Assembly (NCBI GenBank): GCA_907163375.1
Contig: CAJQUW010007301.1
Coordinates: 82,026 to 146,025 of the forward strand
DNA: 64,000 bases
From: Prostheceraeus crozeri
Taxonomy: Eukaryota; Platyhelminthes; Polycladida; Euryleptidae
Reading direction: 5' to 3'
The number at the start of each line of letters is the position of its first letter. The stretch's first letter is position 1. Below the pieces are notes generated by a model. That model did no database searches. It had not been told where the DNA came from and saw only the letters and a program-made list of their open reading frames with translations. A program made the position numbers and the translations under genes. Positions 1 through 10,940 of the stretch are shown here, piece by piece.

Positions 1-442
1 TTAACACACCAGTAGCGCATTTGATTTTATCATTCACCTGTTGATTATCTGTATTCCCCTTTCTACACTTTTAATAATTTCAGACTACTGCTTCCATATA
101 AATAACGGTTTTGTCGCAAGTAGTATGACAAATGACTGACGTTGGACATTATTGAACGCTTCAAAATTTTGACATGAATTTGCGATGTCTGTTTTTGCAT
201 CCGGTGCACATCTGTAATGAAAAAAACATTTACTTGAAAATTATCGGTATAGTAGAGCGAACGAAACCAAATATAAGTAGGCTATATTCTCTAGGCAAGC
301 AGTTCATTGCAAAGGAAATTCACATTCAGACGTTTCTAAGCAATGATAGACAGGGTCGACAGAAAGCGCTAGGAAAACGATGTATCTATTTGATTGACAT
401 CCAATTTCGGTTACATCCAAACTGTCAGAGAAATTTTAGTTT
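1..442. other. Flank with no recognisable gene
   Basis: Only short open frames occur here, on both strands, without recognisable motifs, splice context or codon pattern. Positions 385-440 may be a weak outward extension of the inverted-repeat element that starts at 443. I see nothing else supportable. Confidence 0.4.
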
Positions 443-976
443 ATGTAAATCAAAAAAATGACAAACACCAATGAAAGTTTATTTGACAGAAAATGATATA
501 AGTTAATATAAACGTCCAATATTTCGGCATGCGCCTTAAACATGAACCATGCAATATTGCAATTCAGATATCTGAACCGCAATATGTTACAGGGCTGAGG
601 GCGGTCATATTTTAGCATAGGAAGATATACGAACCTAAACACAATGGAAGAAAGAGCATAAAGCAACCCAAGCAAATATGTTAATAATGATGTATTAATA
701 ATATACAAAATTCAAGTGCAAAACCCATCATAGAAAGACACAAATATTATCTTGATTATTGTCATGAAATTTCTATGCGGTCTTTTGTGCATTTCCAAGC
801 ATCAATGATAGCTCTTGCACTTGAGTTTTATATTTTAGCTTTGCTTACTTTATGCTCTTTCTTTCATGGTTCATGATTAAGGCGCATGCCGAAATGTTGG
901 ACATTTATATTGACTTGCATCATTTTCTGTCAATAGACTTTCATCAGTGTTCGTCAATTTTTTGATTTACATACAA
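443..976. repeat. Inverted-repeat element, MITE or foldback-like
   Basis: An arm at about 443-550 (containing ttcggcatgcgccttaa) returns as its reverse complement at about 862-976. A further inner match (gaaagaaagagcataaag type) lies at about 640-665 and 845-862. The arms are therefore interrupted and somewhat diverged, with a spacer of roughly 300 bp. No coding capacity is seen. This fits a non-autonomous DNA transposon (MITE or foldback element). I could not identify a target duplication with certainty, so family and exact ends stay open. Confidence 0.55.
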
Positions 977-1043
977 CTCACACAATGGCACACAATCCAA
1001 ATAGATCACTTGTTTGGTTCGAATAAAAAGTCGACATCACGCT

Positions 1044-2983
1044 CTACCCTGAAATTTGTTCTCTACCTGCTATCTGGTGAGCTCTGGGTGTCGGAGTTGG
1101 AGCATAGAGCTCTCCTATAGTAATTCGTGTTCTTTCACGTTCAATTCCAATAATTGGAGGAGGAATGGCATCGATGGCTTTGACTTCCACATCGTCGCAT
1201 TCGCCAGTCATCGATTGCATGCATTCAGCACTGCTATTGCTCAACAAGCTCGGCTCTGCACTCGGCTGATCATCACATTCTTCTTCTGTAAAAAAAAATT
1301 GGCAAGCAAGCATTAGTATTTTACACACCAAGTGGAGGGCCTGTGTTAAAATCTCACACGATACAAATAATATTTTACCTGGTAGATCTGACACGATGGC
1401 GGCAGCATGCCAGGTGCCGCAAATCAGACGATGAATTCTGTGACTTTTTTCAACCAGCACAGGTTTATAATAACGGTAATCAGAAGCCTCTTTGGAGATA
1501 ACGTGGGAGTTCTTCCCCCACATATAAAGTTGATCGATGGAAGTGTAGGCTGCTGTATATTGCTCGCCGCAGACCAATTGTAGCACTCGATGCTGCTGGA
1601 AGTACTCGGGAAGAATATGTGTCGGGTGAGTGATGTAGCTTATGTCTTCACCTAACCCACATTGACCATCAATATTGGTGCCCAGCACGAAGACATGACC
1701 AACATCTAAAACACAGAAATACGAATATATCAAATCAGAGCACCTTCACTTCAGCATACTAAAAGATCACTATAAAAATTAGAGCTGTGAGCTAGCCGCC
1801 CCTGTTCACACCGATGCACTGTGGTGTGCATCAAAAAGTTCTCAAAGTTAAATCGAAGCATTTATTGAAGTTATCACTATTTCCGTCGAATTTAGGTAAC
1901 TAATGCTACACAGACTGTACATTGTGGTCTGAATATCAGGTATAGACTTCCATTGAAAAATCGGATAGCAATGATGTCATTATTGCCTGTTTCCTAGATG
2001 CATTATTCAATTGAAAAAATCGGACAAAATCATCGCACAAATGGTCTCCAAAATTCTTTATGAAACTGTCAATAGGAATGCCTCGAAATAAATTCCAAAT
2101 AACATAAAAGTTCTTAGTAACACCTAAAGCACAAGCTTCTGTATCATTTTAGCAGGAAAATCAATAATCCTCAGTTTTATAGCTAACAGAAATATCTGTT
2201 TTAGATGTTGCGAAGAACGTCTCTGTTATCTGAATTTTAATTCAAGGCTTTTCCTGGAGCAGCACCTAGTTCCAGAACTATTTTGTGAAATGACCGACCA
2301 TTTTGATCAGGAATTTTATGAACTCATTATTCCAAATTTAGATGATCTGGTATATATTCACTTCAAATTGAAATAATGAGTCATCAGAAATCCATGAATA
2401 AAATGTCAAAGCAAGGAAAATTATTTGTCTATCTCAAACTGATGTTACCGATGACCACTGAAATTTTATTCATTCTGGAATCAAGTCATTATCAGTGCTC
2501 TTACATTGTAAAATTATGTTGACATCCGCATCTCGGAACAATTTTTCAACAGCTTGTACTGTCTCTCTATCTCTCTTTCGCTCTGATCCATTGTTGTGGA
2601 TAACGGTCTTCCATTTTTGGTTCAAATGACTTTTCACGTAGGGGTTGAAAGACTGTGAATAAAAGTGAATTTTTGATGCCTTTCATCTAGCATTGTGCAG
2701 TACTTAAACATTTCATTATCGATTTGAACTGACTAAGATTGAATAATCTGGCTGGGGCATATGGTTCGACAGAAGTCTTTGAATGTTCTGTGGTTGTGTT
2801 CATCATTACCTCAAGATTAAAATTACATTAATTGCATACCTGAGAGTAAAGCAGTGTGGGAGCTCCCACCATCGACACTGATAATCCGACGATTAAGACC
2901 TCGTATTTTCGTTGGAGTCATCACATGACCTTGACGAAGACCACATGCTCGACCATAACCCCAGCAGTAAGCAATGCCTTCAT
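1044..2983 (-). CDS. RCC1-repeat protein, 3' end of a spliced host gene (three last exons seen)
   Basis: Three exons can be read on the minus strand: 2840-2983, 1379-1705 and 1044-1285. All have ag acceptors and gt donors, and all three junctions share the same phase, one base before the split. Together they would give about 236 codons ending in TAG at 1044. The translated repeats have the RCC1 blade pattern: YCWGYGRACGLRQGH then ISVDGGSSHTALLS in the first exon, FVLGTNIDGQCGLG with LVCGEQYTAAYTS, and MWGKNSH with LICGTWHAAAIV in the second. RCC1 blades form a seven-bladed propeller used as a GEF or protein-binding platform. The last exon is an acidic, Ser- and Pro-rich tail without blades. 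Earlier exons should lie beyond 2983 but I could not find them; the gene may be interrupted or have long introns. The exact RCC1 family (NEK8/9-like, RPGR-like, HERC-like) cannot be told from this part. Confidence 0.8.
1706..2839 (-). other. Intron of the RCC1-repeat gene
   Basis: This 1.1-kb stretch lies between the donor at 2839 (gtatgc on the minus strand) and the acceptor next to 1705 (tgttttag). It shows no other exon, no repeat with clear ends and no RNA gene. A second, 93-bp intron runs from 1286 to 1378. Confidence 0.6.
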
Positions 2984-3630
2984 CTGCAAAAAATTGAGAA
3001 CAATAGAACTGTTAAAAATAGATAGATTGATGACAAATCTCCACAGTTACGACTAAATGATTAGTATATGAGACAAGTAATTTACGCTACAACTTCCTTC
3101 GTAAGAAGATTCAATCATCGAATCTACAAAACATAACCAATCACGTGCTAATTTCACTCAAGTTGCGAGTTAAGAGATAATGTTGCAGGTTTTGCTGTAA
3201 GGGACTTGCATCGCAAAAGTCGTCAAACTTTTCCTCGAAAGACATAAAGAGGAGCGATGCAAATTGACTAAAGCGGCAATAGCATGAGCCAATTCAATAA
3301 AGTGAAGGACGTCGATATACGAGTACGAGTGAAGACGCAATTCATTCATCGCAGTCTGGAAGCGAGATCGAAGAATTGATGAGTACCGGAGCAGAAGTTG
3401 AGCATGTAACGGACTTAGACTCCTCGACGATTCAATTGTGGACAGAGGAGATAACGCAGTGATTTGTTAAACTTTAACTTCATCGATCTGTCATTCGCAG
3501 AAGCCTCCTACTCCGTCACCAAGCATCTGTGCGGCCAATTCCCAGGGAGACAGTTCAATCAAGAAATGGAAAAACAAGAAATACGAGCGCACATCAATCT
3601 TAATGATTTTAGCTGTCATTTTTGCATGAT
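2984..3630. other. Stretch without a recognised gene, probably intronic or intergenic
   Basis: Upstream of the RCC1 exons. Short open frames on both strands around 3460-3680 lack recognisable domains and overlap each other antisense. Earlier RCC1 exons may be hidden here, but I could not find one with matching blades and splice sites. Confidence 0.35.
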
Positions 3631-4089
3631 TGGTCCTCATTGCAAGTTTTTTAAAAGATGAAAACGTCGCAAAAATCAAAAAATGAAATAATTATTTAGT
3701 CTCTACCGGTTTCAATTGGCAACAAGATGACAGAGATTGACCAATCTTCATCAGGAGAAATATAAAAAGAGGACATCTAGTCCCTACAATTTTAAACGAC
3801 AAACAGTTTTAAAAAATCCCATTATATACATGCATAGACTACCTAGATATTCTAAGATATATTCCAAGATATTCTATATCATAAAAATAGATTTTTATCT
3901 CTGTCAATCTCTGTCATCTTGTTGCCAATTGAAGCCGGTAGAGACTAAATAATTGTTTCATTTTTTGATTTTTGCGACGTTTTCATCTTTTAAAAAACTT
4001 GATAACGCATCGCTCATCCGATCCGTCGCCTCTGGAGTCGTTTGTGAGAAATAATTTTCTCATTTCACTAAACTGGTCCTCATTGCAAG
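3631..4089. repeat. Foldback/MITE-like element with 16-bp flanking direct repeats
   Basis: The 16-mer tggtcctcattgcaag stands at 3631-3646 and again at 4074-4089, so 427 bp lie between two perfect direct copies. Inside, about 3645-3750 is the reverse complement of about 3903-3999; the arms start ttttttaaaagatgaaaacg and contain ctaccgg. They are about 95% alike by eye. The right arm does not reach the right direct repeat; about 75 bp of other sequence follow it. The internal part has no gene. A non-autonomous foldback element fits, but a 16-bp duplication is long for most DNA transposons. Confidence 0.6.
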
Positions 4090-5300
4090 CAATCCTGAGC
4101 AGAGTGATATTCCAACATCCTTCTGAACGATTCTGCAGATGATTTTGTGATTTCATCTTTAATGGTCGGCCAAGTCATCGATTTTCAAAAATCGTAATGA
4201 ATGAATAATCTTTCAGGCTGATAGAAGATACAAGAGTCTTGCTACAAGACACCCACATAGTGCATTGTTTGCCAGTTTATCAAGAAATTTGTTCCATTCG
4301 TTAGACTTTTCATGGCTTTCGCCGCTGCGGGATATCATTTCACTTGCAAGTCATCTATACGATGACGTAACATCAATGAGTGATGTTGTACGTACGTCCA
4401 TTCCAAGTAAACATCAAGCATTGACAGTTTTTCTTCTAATGATTCCACTAACAGACTTCAAACTATTAGTTACTAGGTATTAGAGTAGATTGCTTATTTT
4501 GAATACTTTTTAGGAGTATACGCGTAAAGCACAGGCACGCGGGAACATGGGGTAGAGAGGGCTGAGCCCCCTAACCTAAAATTTTCATTCGCTCCGTCTT
4601 GCAGCACCTTCAAAATTTTCAGCTGAACACATTGATTGATCATGAAATATAATTCATCGACAGGCTATATCAAATATACAGTGGATGCAAAACAGATGTT
4701 TCCTTGGTATTTCAGAATGATACATTATTTATTTCCGTTCACGTACATGCACGTGGTTATTGACGTGGCTTATGACGTGTGAATGAGGTAGAGTTCAGTA
4801 CAGAGAGTTCAGAAATACCAATCACCAATTCAAGGCCTAACGGAGAGAATCTCAATACATCCGACCAACCGCAAAATCAGCCATTCATCGCTTGCGCATG
4901 TCTATGAGTATTTTCAGAATTCAGAATGTTCAAATTGACAAGCCTCCATCACATCCATGTTTCCATATGCCGCCGTAAAAGCCTGACTTGATTCATCCTT
5001 GACGAGAAAATCCTTCGTGGCTATCTTTTCATGATTTATCTCTCAAAGAAGCAATGTGTTACACCATCCTTTACCTTCTCGGATTTTCAGTAAAATTTTC
5101 AGTAGCTTAGTATACTGCGTGACAAAAACATTATAACACTTAGAACTCTAGTGGCAATTATTTTCAGTAATAGAGTAGCATCAAAAAAGTAACTTTAAAT
5201 TACCAAAAATTATTTCAGACATATCTATCAACCTGCAAGCCCCTACCCTAACATAAATGCAAGCTCAACTTCAATTGTTCATAGAGTTCATCCGATCTCT
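4090..5300. other. Stretch without a recognised gene
   Basis: I see no domain-bearing frame, RNA gene or repeat with defined ends. A 72-codon frame at 4265-4483 is not distinguishable from chance. Confidence 0.35.
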
Positions 5301-5329
5301 CCTGCTTAATGCGTTAACATTCATTGCCC

Positions 5330-5970
5330 TTCAACCTATTGCTAACACTATTGCAACACATTCCTAACTTATTTCGGAGTGGTTCGAAATTGGTACAGAA
5401 TGTGGATGCGAATTTTCCACCCTTTTACCAAGCTCATCCCACGCAAGCTCAATCGGTGAAAGATCAAGAGCGCGTGAAGATCATGAGAGTCACTCAATTG
5501 CTGAGGTGTCATCACTTGGCTGGTGTGCTCGGTGCAGCTGCAAATTGTCGTTTTGGATGATGAGATGGTGTCCCTATACTGCTGGAATAACAATATACTG
5601 TTGGAGTCACATTCTCCGACAGATAACATTAGCCATCCAAGGTGCCTTAATAACAGTGGCTTGACACATCCACCGTGCCAAACACCGGCGCTGCCAAAAA
5701 TCCTGACACTACCACCGCTGCCTCCGCCTGTCTCTTCGTCAGCCTCCAAGCTTCCTTGTCATCCGCAGAACGAGACAGCTCCCATTTCTATAAGGCCACC
5801 TTCTTTCATTTCACGGATTGCCGAACTTCAATCTGCCATCCTCAGGTCTCTAAATCTAGCCTCCTGTAGAACCAAAAGCTGCCTTACTAGTTTCAATCAG
5901 CACGATGATTTTTCCATGCAAAAAAAATCGCTTTCCAAATTCATCTTTACCAAGACGCATTGCTCTTAGG
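5330..5970 (-). pseudogene. Decayed Tc1/mariner-type transposase
   Basis: On the minus strand, in more than one frame, pieces read like the catalytic half of a Tc1-like DDE transposase. They are a Gly-rich stretch resembling GGGSVMVWGG near 5700-5745, a piece IIQNDNLQLHRAHQPSDDT near 5520-5560 resembling the FQHDNARPH region that holds the second Asp, and a tail ending IRIHILYQFRTTPK at 5369-5410 resembling the segment after WDELGRR. The frame shifts several times and stop codons interrupt it, so this is a dead copy. Terminal inverted repeats were not found. It lies next to the tRNA array edge. The proline-rich frame on the opposite strand (5523-5969) is a shadow of it. Confidence 0.5.
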
Positions 5971-6334
5971 CGACCGTTTTACCATGATTGCCGTCTCCAA
6001 AGCATCTGTTCTTTCTCCAGAACTATTGGCTTCACTGAAATCACACACCATTCATGTGACTTTGACTGATCCCACAAGAAAAGAACACGATTGGAATCGG
6101 TTGTGGCTTAACCCTTGATTTATACAATAGGCCAAATACAACGAGCAATTTCGCATAACACTTCCTTCTATTTCATAGAATACGGCAAGCTACTGAACCG
6201 ATTTCATGCAATGGCCTGTCATCAATGTCGATAACACAGTCTGCCTACATGTATTGCTTCAGACACCACCAACATGAAAGCAATTGCCAATTCACTGACG
6301 ATTGAAACAGCTACAACTTCCATTGCAATGTCAA

Positions 6335-6405
6335 GCGTCGGTGGTTCAGTGGTAGAATGCTCGCCTGCCACGCGGGCGACCCGGGTTCGATTCCCGGCCG
6401 ACGCA
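6335..6405 (+). tRNA. tRNA-Gly (GCC), array unit 1
   Basis: A 71-nt tRNA. The acceptor stem GCGTCGG pairs perfectly with CCGACGC and is followed by discriminator A. The D arm contains GGTTCAGTGGTAGA (A box). The anticodon arm is CTCGC-CTGCCAC-GCGGG with anticodon GCC. The T arm CCCGG-GTTCGAT-CCGGG includes the B box GGTTCGATTCC. No intron. A Pol III terminator TTTT lies at 6409-6412, four bases past the end. It decodes GGC and, by wobble, GGU. Confidence 0.97.
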
Positions 6406-6748
6406 CACTTTTGCCATTTAGAAAACAAATTCTTTTCATATTCATCCAAATCAACACTGCACCACTGCTGCTGTTGCACAATCCTTTTACCTTCATTGCC
6501 GTCTCTAAAGCATCCCCTCTTCCTATTGACCTATTGGCTTTCCATTACTAGATGTCTATAACTTTCTCATTTTACAATCCGATTTCTATCTCAGCTTCCA
6601 AACTGATCAAAAACATCATGAACGGCTATGCCTATCTACACTCAATACACCAGGCCGCTCAACATTCATTCTCACACAACCATTCGCATTTGACAGTTTT
6701 GTTGATTTTTATTCCATACTTGATTTCAAGCATTAGCCCAAAACAAAC

Positions 6749-7407
6749 CGACACGATGTCTTCTTCCCTGAGCTTCTGATGCATGATGGAAAGAGCTCGA
6801 GGCCTTTCCTTCCTGTTGTCTTTCATTTGTCCGTCCTTGGATTTCATCCTCTCAGCCACAAATCACTGACTCACACGATTCAAGCATGAAATCAACTTCT
6901 CCAAATACACCGATTATATATCACATCACTCGCTTATGCATACAACTCATCTTTTCAACGCAAAAGCTATGCAACATGCAACAAATCAATACACCCAACT
7001 ACCCCACTCAACAACAACAACACCTTCCCACAGCCGCATACTGTTCAAAACAAACTCCAACATGCATTCTCATAGAAAAAGCCCTGACTATCTATGGCAA
7101 TATTAATTTCTATGTGGTTTCCAGAGATAATTCACGGTACTTATATTCTTCTCCCCACACCCACCCACGCCACATTGTCCAACTTTCCCAAATTGATCAG
7201 ATTTCATCAAACTTAGTCACATTGGATTTATAACAGACTTCATCTGTCACTGAGTGACAGTACAACACCACTCAGAAGTCTTACCTGAACCCTGACATGA
7301 AGGATTCGTCCCTTGGATACTCAGTTGGCATACAAGGTACAGCTGTGATCATTAACTTCGTGGGATTGTTGTTTACAGACAAATGACGGGCAGCTAGTTG
7401 TCTAATT
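6749..7407 (-). other. Two exon-like segments in the array unit, opposite strand to the tRNA
   Basis: In unit 1, minus strand, 7285-7407 is bounded by an acceptor (actgcctcag) and a perfect donor (cag followed by gtaaga). It is open in one frame reading RQLAARHLSVNNNPTKLMIT and, further on, PTEYPRDESFMSGF. Downstream, 6749-6848 has an acceptor (ctgagag), is phase-compatible, and reads MKSKDGQMKDNRKERPRALS then IMHQKLREEDIV. Both segments recur in every unit; at least one copy of the first carries a stop. I do not recognise the protein. The array unit may be a duplicated piece of a host gene whose intron holds the tRNA. Without a homologue this is only plausible. Confidence 0.3.
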
Positions 7408-8061
7408 CTGAGGCAGTAAATGTTCTACAAGTCAGATAAGAGGAATATTCCTAACTCAGCGCTTTTGAGTAATGAATGAGGCTGTCCTTTGGAGCAAGAG
7501 AAGATCGTTAACGATGCAACACTCCCGGGCGTCAACAACAGAAATGTGGGGGGAAAGAATAGAAGTAGCCTACTTACTTCACAAATTAGTACGTAAGAGA
7601 GGAAATCATTCAATTTCACAAATCCTTCTCGTCTTCACCTTCTCGAACTCTCCTTCATTCTGAAATTCTTGTATTAAGACAATCGCACCTGACTCAACAT
7701 CACACTGATCAACAAACATTAAAAACAACATCACTGAAATCACACACCATTCATGTGATGCCATTTTAAAAGAATAAGATTGGAAGCGGTTCTGGCTTGA
7801 CCCTTGATTTACACAATGGGCCAGCTGCCTGCATATTGCCACTAGCTATTCGCGATAAGAGAAATCCAACGAACTATTTCGCATACCACCCTTCTCATTT
7901 CATGGAACACGGCAAGCTACTGAACCGATTTCATGCATAGGCCTGTCATCAATGTCGATGACACAGTCTGCCTACATGTATTGCTTCAGACACCACCAAC
8001 ATGAAAGCAATTGCCAATTCACTGACGATTGAAACAGCTACAACTTCCGTTGCAATGTCAA

Positions 8062-8132
8062 GCGTCGGTGGTTCAGTGGTAGAATGCTCGCCTGCCACGC
8101 GGGCGACCCGGGTTCGATTCCCGGCCGACGCA
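8062..8132 (+). tRNA. tRNA-Gly (GCC), array unit 2
   Basis: Identical in sequence to the unit 1 gene, with the same TTTT downstream. The 5' flank differs by one base (cttccgttgc instead of cttccattgc). Confidence 0.97.
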
Positions 8133-9009
8133 CACTTTTGCCATTTAGAAAACAAATTCTTTTCATATTCATCCAAATCAACACTGCACCACTGCTGCTG
8201 TTGCACAATCCTTTTACCTTCATTGCCGTCTCTAAAGCATCTCCTCTTCCTATTGACCTATTGGCTTTCCATTACTAGATGTCTATAACTTTCTCATTTT
8301 ACAATCCGATTTCTATCTAAGCTTCCAAACTGATCAAAAACATCATGAACGGCTATGCCTATCTACACTCAATACACCAGGCCGCTCAACATTCATTCTC
8401 ACACAACCATTCGCATTTGACAGTTTTGTTGATTTTTATTCCATACTTGATTTCAAGCATTAGCCCAAAACAAACCGACACGATGTCTTCTTCCCTGAGC
8501 TTCTGATGCATGATGGAAAGAGCTCGAGGCCTTTCCTTCCTGTTGTCTTTCATTTGTCCGTCCTTGGATTTCATCCTCTCAGCCACAAATCACTGACTCA
8601 CACGATTCAAGCATCAAATCAACTTCTCCAAATACACCGATTATATATCACATCACTCGCTTATGCATACAACTTATCTTTTCAACGCAAAAGCTATGCA
8701 ACATGCAACAAATCAATACACCCAACTACCCCACTCAACAACAACAACACCTTCCCACAGCCGCATACTGTTCAAAACAAACTCCAACATGCATTCTCAT
8801 AGAAAAAGCCCTGACTATCTATGGCAATATTAATTTCTATGTGGTTTCCAGAGATAGTTCACGGTACTTATATTCTTCTCCCCCACCCCCACCCACGCCA
8901 CATTGTCCAACTTTTCCAAATTGATCAGATTTCATCAAACTTAGTCACATTGGATTTATAACAGACTTCATTTGTCACTGAGTGACAGTACAACACCACT
9001 CAGAAGTCT

Positions 9010-9015
9010 TACCTG
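9010..9015 (+). repeat. Target site duplication, left copy (tacctg)
   Basis: This copy and 32390-32395 are identical. In uninterrupted units (e.g. near 7282) the same six bases occur once, in cttacctgaaccc, which proves where the Polinton went in. Confidence 0.9.
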
Positions 9016-10027
9016 AGTAATGGGCAAAAGACCGTTCCAGGACACCATAAAATTCAAGAAAATAGTATCTTTAAAAACGACTAAATTTATCAATTTATGT
9101 CATTATTTCAGGTTTTTAAGACCTAAATTCATGAATTTAGACCGTTCCAGGACACCATAAAATTCAAAAAAATAGTATCTTTAAAAATGACTAAATTTAT
9201 CAATTTATGTCATTATTTCAGGTTTTTAAGACCTAAATTCATGAATTTAGACCGTTCCAGGACACCATAAAATTCAAAAAAATAGTATCTTTAAAAACGA
9301 CATAAATTCATGAATTTGAACCCTTTATCAGGTTTTTAAGACCTAAATACATGAATTTAGTCCATTCAAAAAGCAATTGCCGTTGCTTTTTAAGACCAGG
9401 TTTTTAAGACCTAAATACATGAATTTAGTCCATTCAAAAAGAACCATTTTTTCAAAAAATGGTATTTTTAAAAACGACATAAATTCATGAATTTGAACCC
9501 TTTTTCAGGTTATGAAGACCTAAATTCATAGATTTAGGCGTTTTTAAAAATACCCAATTTTTCAAATTTTTCAAAATCTCAAAATTTGAGAATTACAATT
9601 TTTACTCCCAAAATCATGACCGTTCTAGGACAATGAAAATCATAAAAGTTAAGAATCTCAAATTTGTGATTATGACATTTTTCATTGCTAAAATCATGAC
9701 CGTTCCAGGACACCGAAAAAATCATAAAAGTTAAGAATCTCAAAATTTGAGAATTACAATTTTTACCCTTATAATCATGACCGTTCCAGGACACCGTAAA
9801 ATCAGAAAAGTTAAGAATCTCAAAATTTGAGAATTACAATTTTTACCCTTAAAATCATGACCGTTCCAGGACACCGTAAAATCAGAAAAGTTAAGAATCT
9901 CAAATTTGAGATTATGACATTTTACCCGCCCTTAAAATCATGACCGTTCAAGGACACCGAAAATCAGAAAAGTTAGTATTTTTAAAAACGTCTTTTAAAT
10001 CCATTTTTCAGGTTTTTAAAATATGAG
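9016..10027 (+). repeat. Polinton left terminal inverted repeat, with internal tandem repeats
   Basis: About 1.0 kb and longer than the right copy. It contains three copies of a 110-bp unit whose accgttccag starts at 9031, 9141 and 9251, where the right end has only one. It also has about five copies of an approximately 80-bp unit (catgaccgttccaggacacc) between 9615 and 9960. The phrase accgttccaggacacc recurs throughout in both repeat families and could be a binding site for the element's own replication or integration proteins; that role is inference. No gene lies in it. Confidence 0.85.
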
Positions 10028-10307
10028 ATAACTAAAATTATGTGTCTAATAATATTTCTTTAAGAATGTAACACAATCTCTCACAATGCCTGTTATTGTT
10101 ACTGCTTTGCACTCTGATGAACCTCCCAATTGTAGGGAACAGCTGCTCCCGCATACATGATATAATTGCAGCTGCTTATCGCATTCCTGAGCCATTGAAT
10201 TACAGAGCAAGCAGCTGTTACCCGTATTAAAGATTAAAAATGACGTGGAATATATTGCAGCATGTATGAAGTAAGACTTCATTTTACAAATTCATTAATC
10301 ATAACTA
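10028..10307. other. Spacer between Polinton left end and first gene
   Basis: A 78-codon minus-strand frame at 10046-10282 has no recognisable motif. I see nothing that supports a gene here. The region should hold the promoter of the plus-strand frame that follows. Confidence 0.3.
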
Positions 10308-10334
10308 GTGACTGTTTTCTTTCTTCATTGCAAA

Positions 10335-10940
10335 ATGCCAAAACGTACTGCCACGGAAGCTTTTTCGTTTTACATGCCGATTTTACTAAACTTAATTAAA
10401 GAAGAGCACAAGGAAACTGCGAATAAATACTTTGAAGAGTGGAAGTTAGAAATTCAATCGAGAAAGAAGAACAAATTGGACTCTCGAAAACAAGTGGAAG
10501 ATATTACAGTAAAAATAGAACAGTATCTGACCACTACTACAATTCCTCAGTTCAATGTTACAAAAGAACATTTCATTACCATCGAGGATAGTGCTACTAT
10601 GATTTCAAAACTGATTGCAAGTGATAAAGTACACCATGGGTCGTTGTTGAGAAGTGCTGCTTATCAAGGTTATGGATTTAAAAGAATTCTGGAATTGAGT
10701 GACAATAAAAAAAACAGATTTGTGGCAAACTTGGAACTATTTAGAATTTCCTATAACGTAAGTTATTGTTATTTCTTGATGAACTTATCAGATCTAATTC
10801 TACCACACGTATTATTTTTAAATTCATCAATGCCCATTAGTTTTGTTAGAAAACATTTTAAAGAAATCAAAATTTATATAGAAAAATTGAATCAACCGAG
10901 AACTATAGAAGAAATGAGGTTTGGTTCCCAAGATGAATGA
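10335..10940 (+). CDS. Unknown Polinton accessory protein, about 200 aa
   Basis: Not recognised. I chose the start at the ATG reading MPKRTATEAF because an A-rich leader (gcaaaATG) precedes it; the open frame extends 9 codons further upstream. The first 70 residues are Lys/Glu-rich and likely helical, followed by a mixed segment (DSATMISKLIASDKVHHGSL) and a hydrophobic stretch (YCYFLMNLSDLILPHVLF, about residues 150-167). It lies just inside the left terminal repeat, a position where Polintons often carry accessory genes. The frame looks whole. Its 3' flank is the 143-bp sequence that is repeated at 16431 and 16575. Confidence 0.5.
   Translation: MPKRTATEAFSFYMPILLNLIKEEHKETANKYFEEWKLEIQSRKKNKLDSRKQVEDITVKIEQYLTTTTIPQFNVTKEHFITIEDSATMISKLIASDKVHHGSLLRSAAYQGYGFKRILELSDNKKNRFVANLELFRISYNVSYCYFLMNLSDLILPHVLFLNSSMPISFVRKHFKEIKIYIEKLNQPRTIEEMRFGSQDE

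Larger units (their letters stand above)
5971..9015 (+). repeat. tRNA-Gly tandem array, left outlier (one degenerate plus two full units)
   Basis: Two full units (tRNA starts 6335 and 8062, spacing 1727 bp) precede the Polinton. The array edge is worn. Positions 5971-6032 resemble the segment just after the tRNA (ttgccgtctcnaaagcatc, then ctattggctt), and at 6033 the match jumps to the segment before the tRNA (cactgaaatcacacacc). The outermost unit has therefore lost about 1.2 kb and its tRNA. Positions 6033-6200 are clearly more diverged from the consensus than any inner unit, as expected at the edge of an array homogenised from inside. Unit 2 stops at 9015 at the Polinton target duplication. 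Confidence 0.85.

Noticed and set aside
3491-3679. Further RCC1 exon upstream of 2983
   Set aside because: The minus-strand frame has no RCC1 blade signature and overlaps the foldback element.
5523-5969. 148-codon plus-strand frame, proline-rich
   Set aside because: It lies antisense to recognisable Tc1/mariner transposase fragments and has no own motif.
6222-6479. 85-codon minus-strand frame across each tRNA, containing AGNRTRVARVAGEHSTTEPP
   Set aside because: It is the antisense translation of tRNA-Gly(GCC); such peptides are a well-known artefact in protein databases. Its conservation in all units follows from unit identity.
6274-6561. 95-, 64-, 75- and 103-codon plus-strand frames repeated in every unit
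   Set aside because: They run through the tRNA or through low-complexity flank, differ at starts and stops between units, and show no domain. Repetition alone is not evidence of coding.
6406-8000. A second RNA gene (5S rRNA, snRNA or snoRNA) in the array unit
   Set aside because: I looked for 5S boxes, Sm sites and paired C/D boxes; isolated tgatg and ctga words occur but with no terminal stem or guide arrangement.
10046-10282. 78-codon Cys-rich minus-strand frame near the Polinton left end
   Set aside because: No signal peptide, no recognisable cysteine framework and no leader like those of the other Polinton genes.
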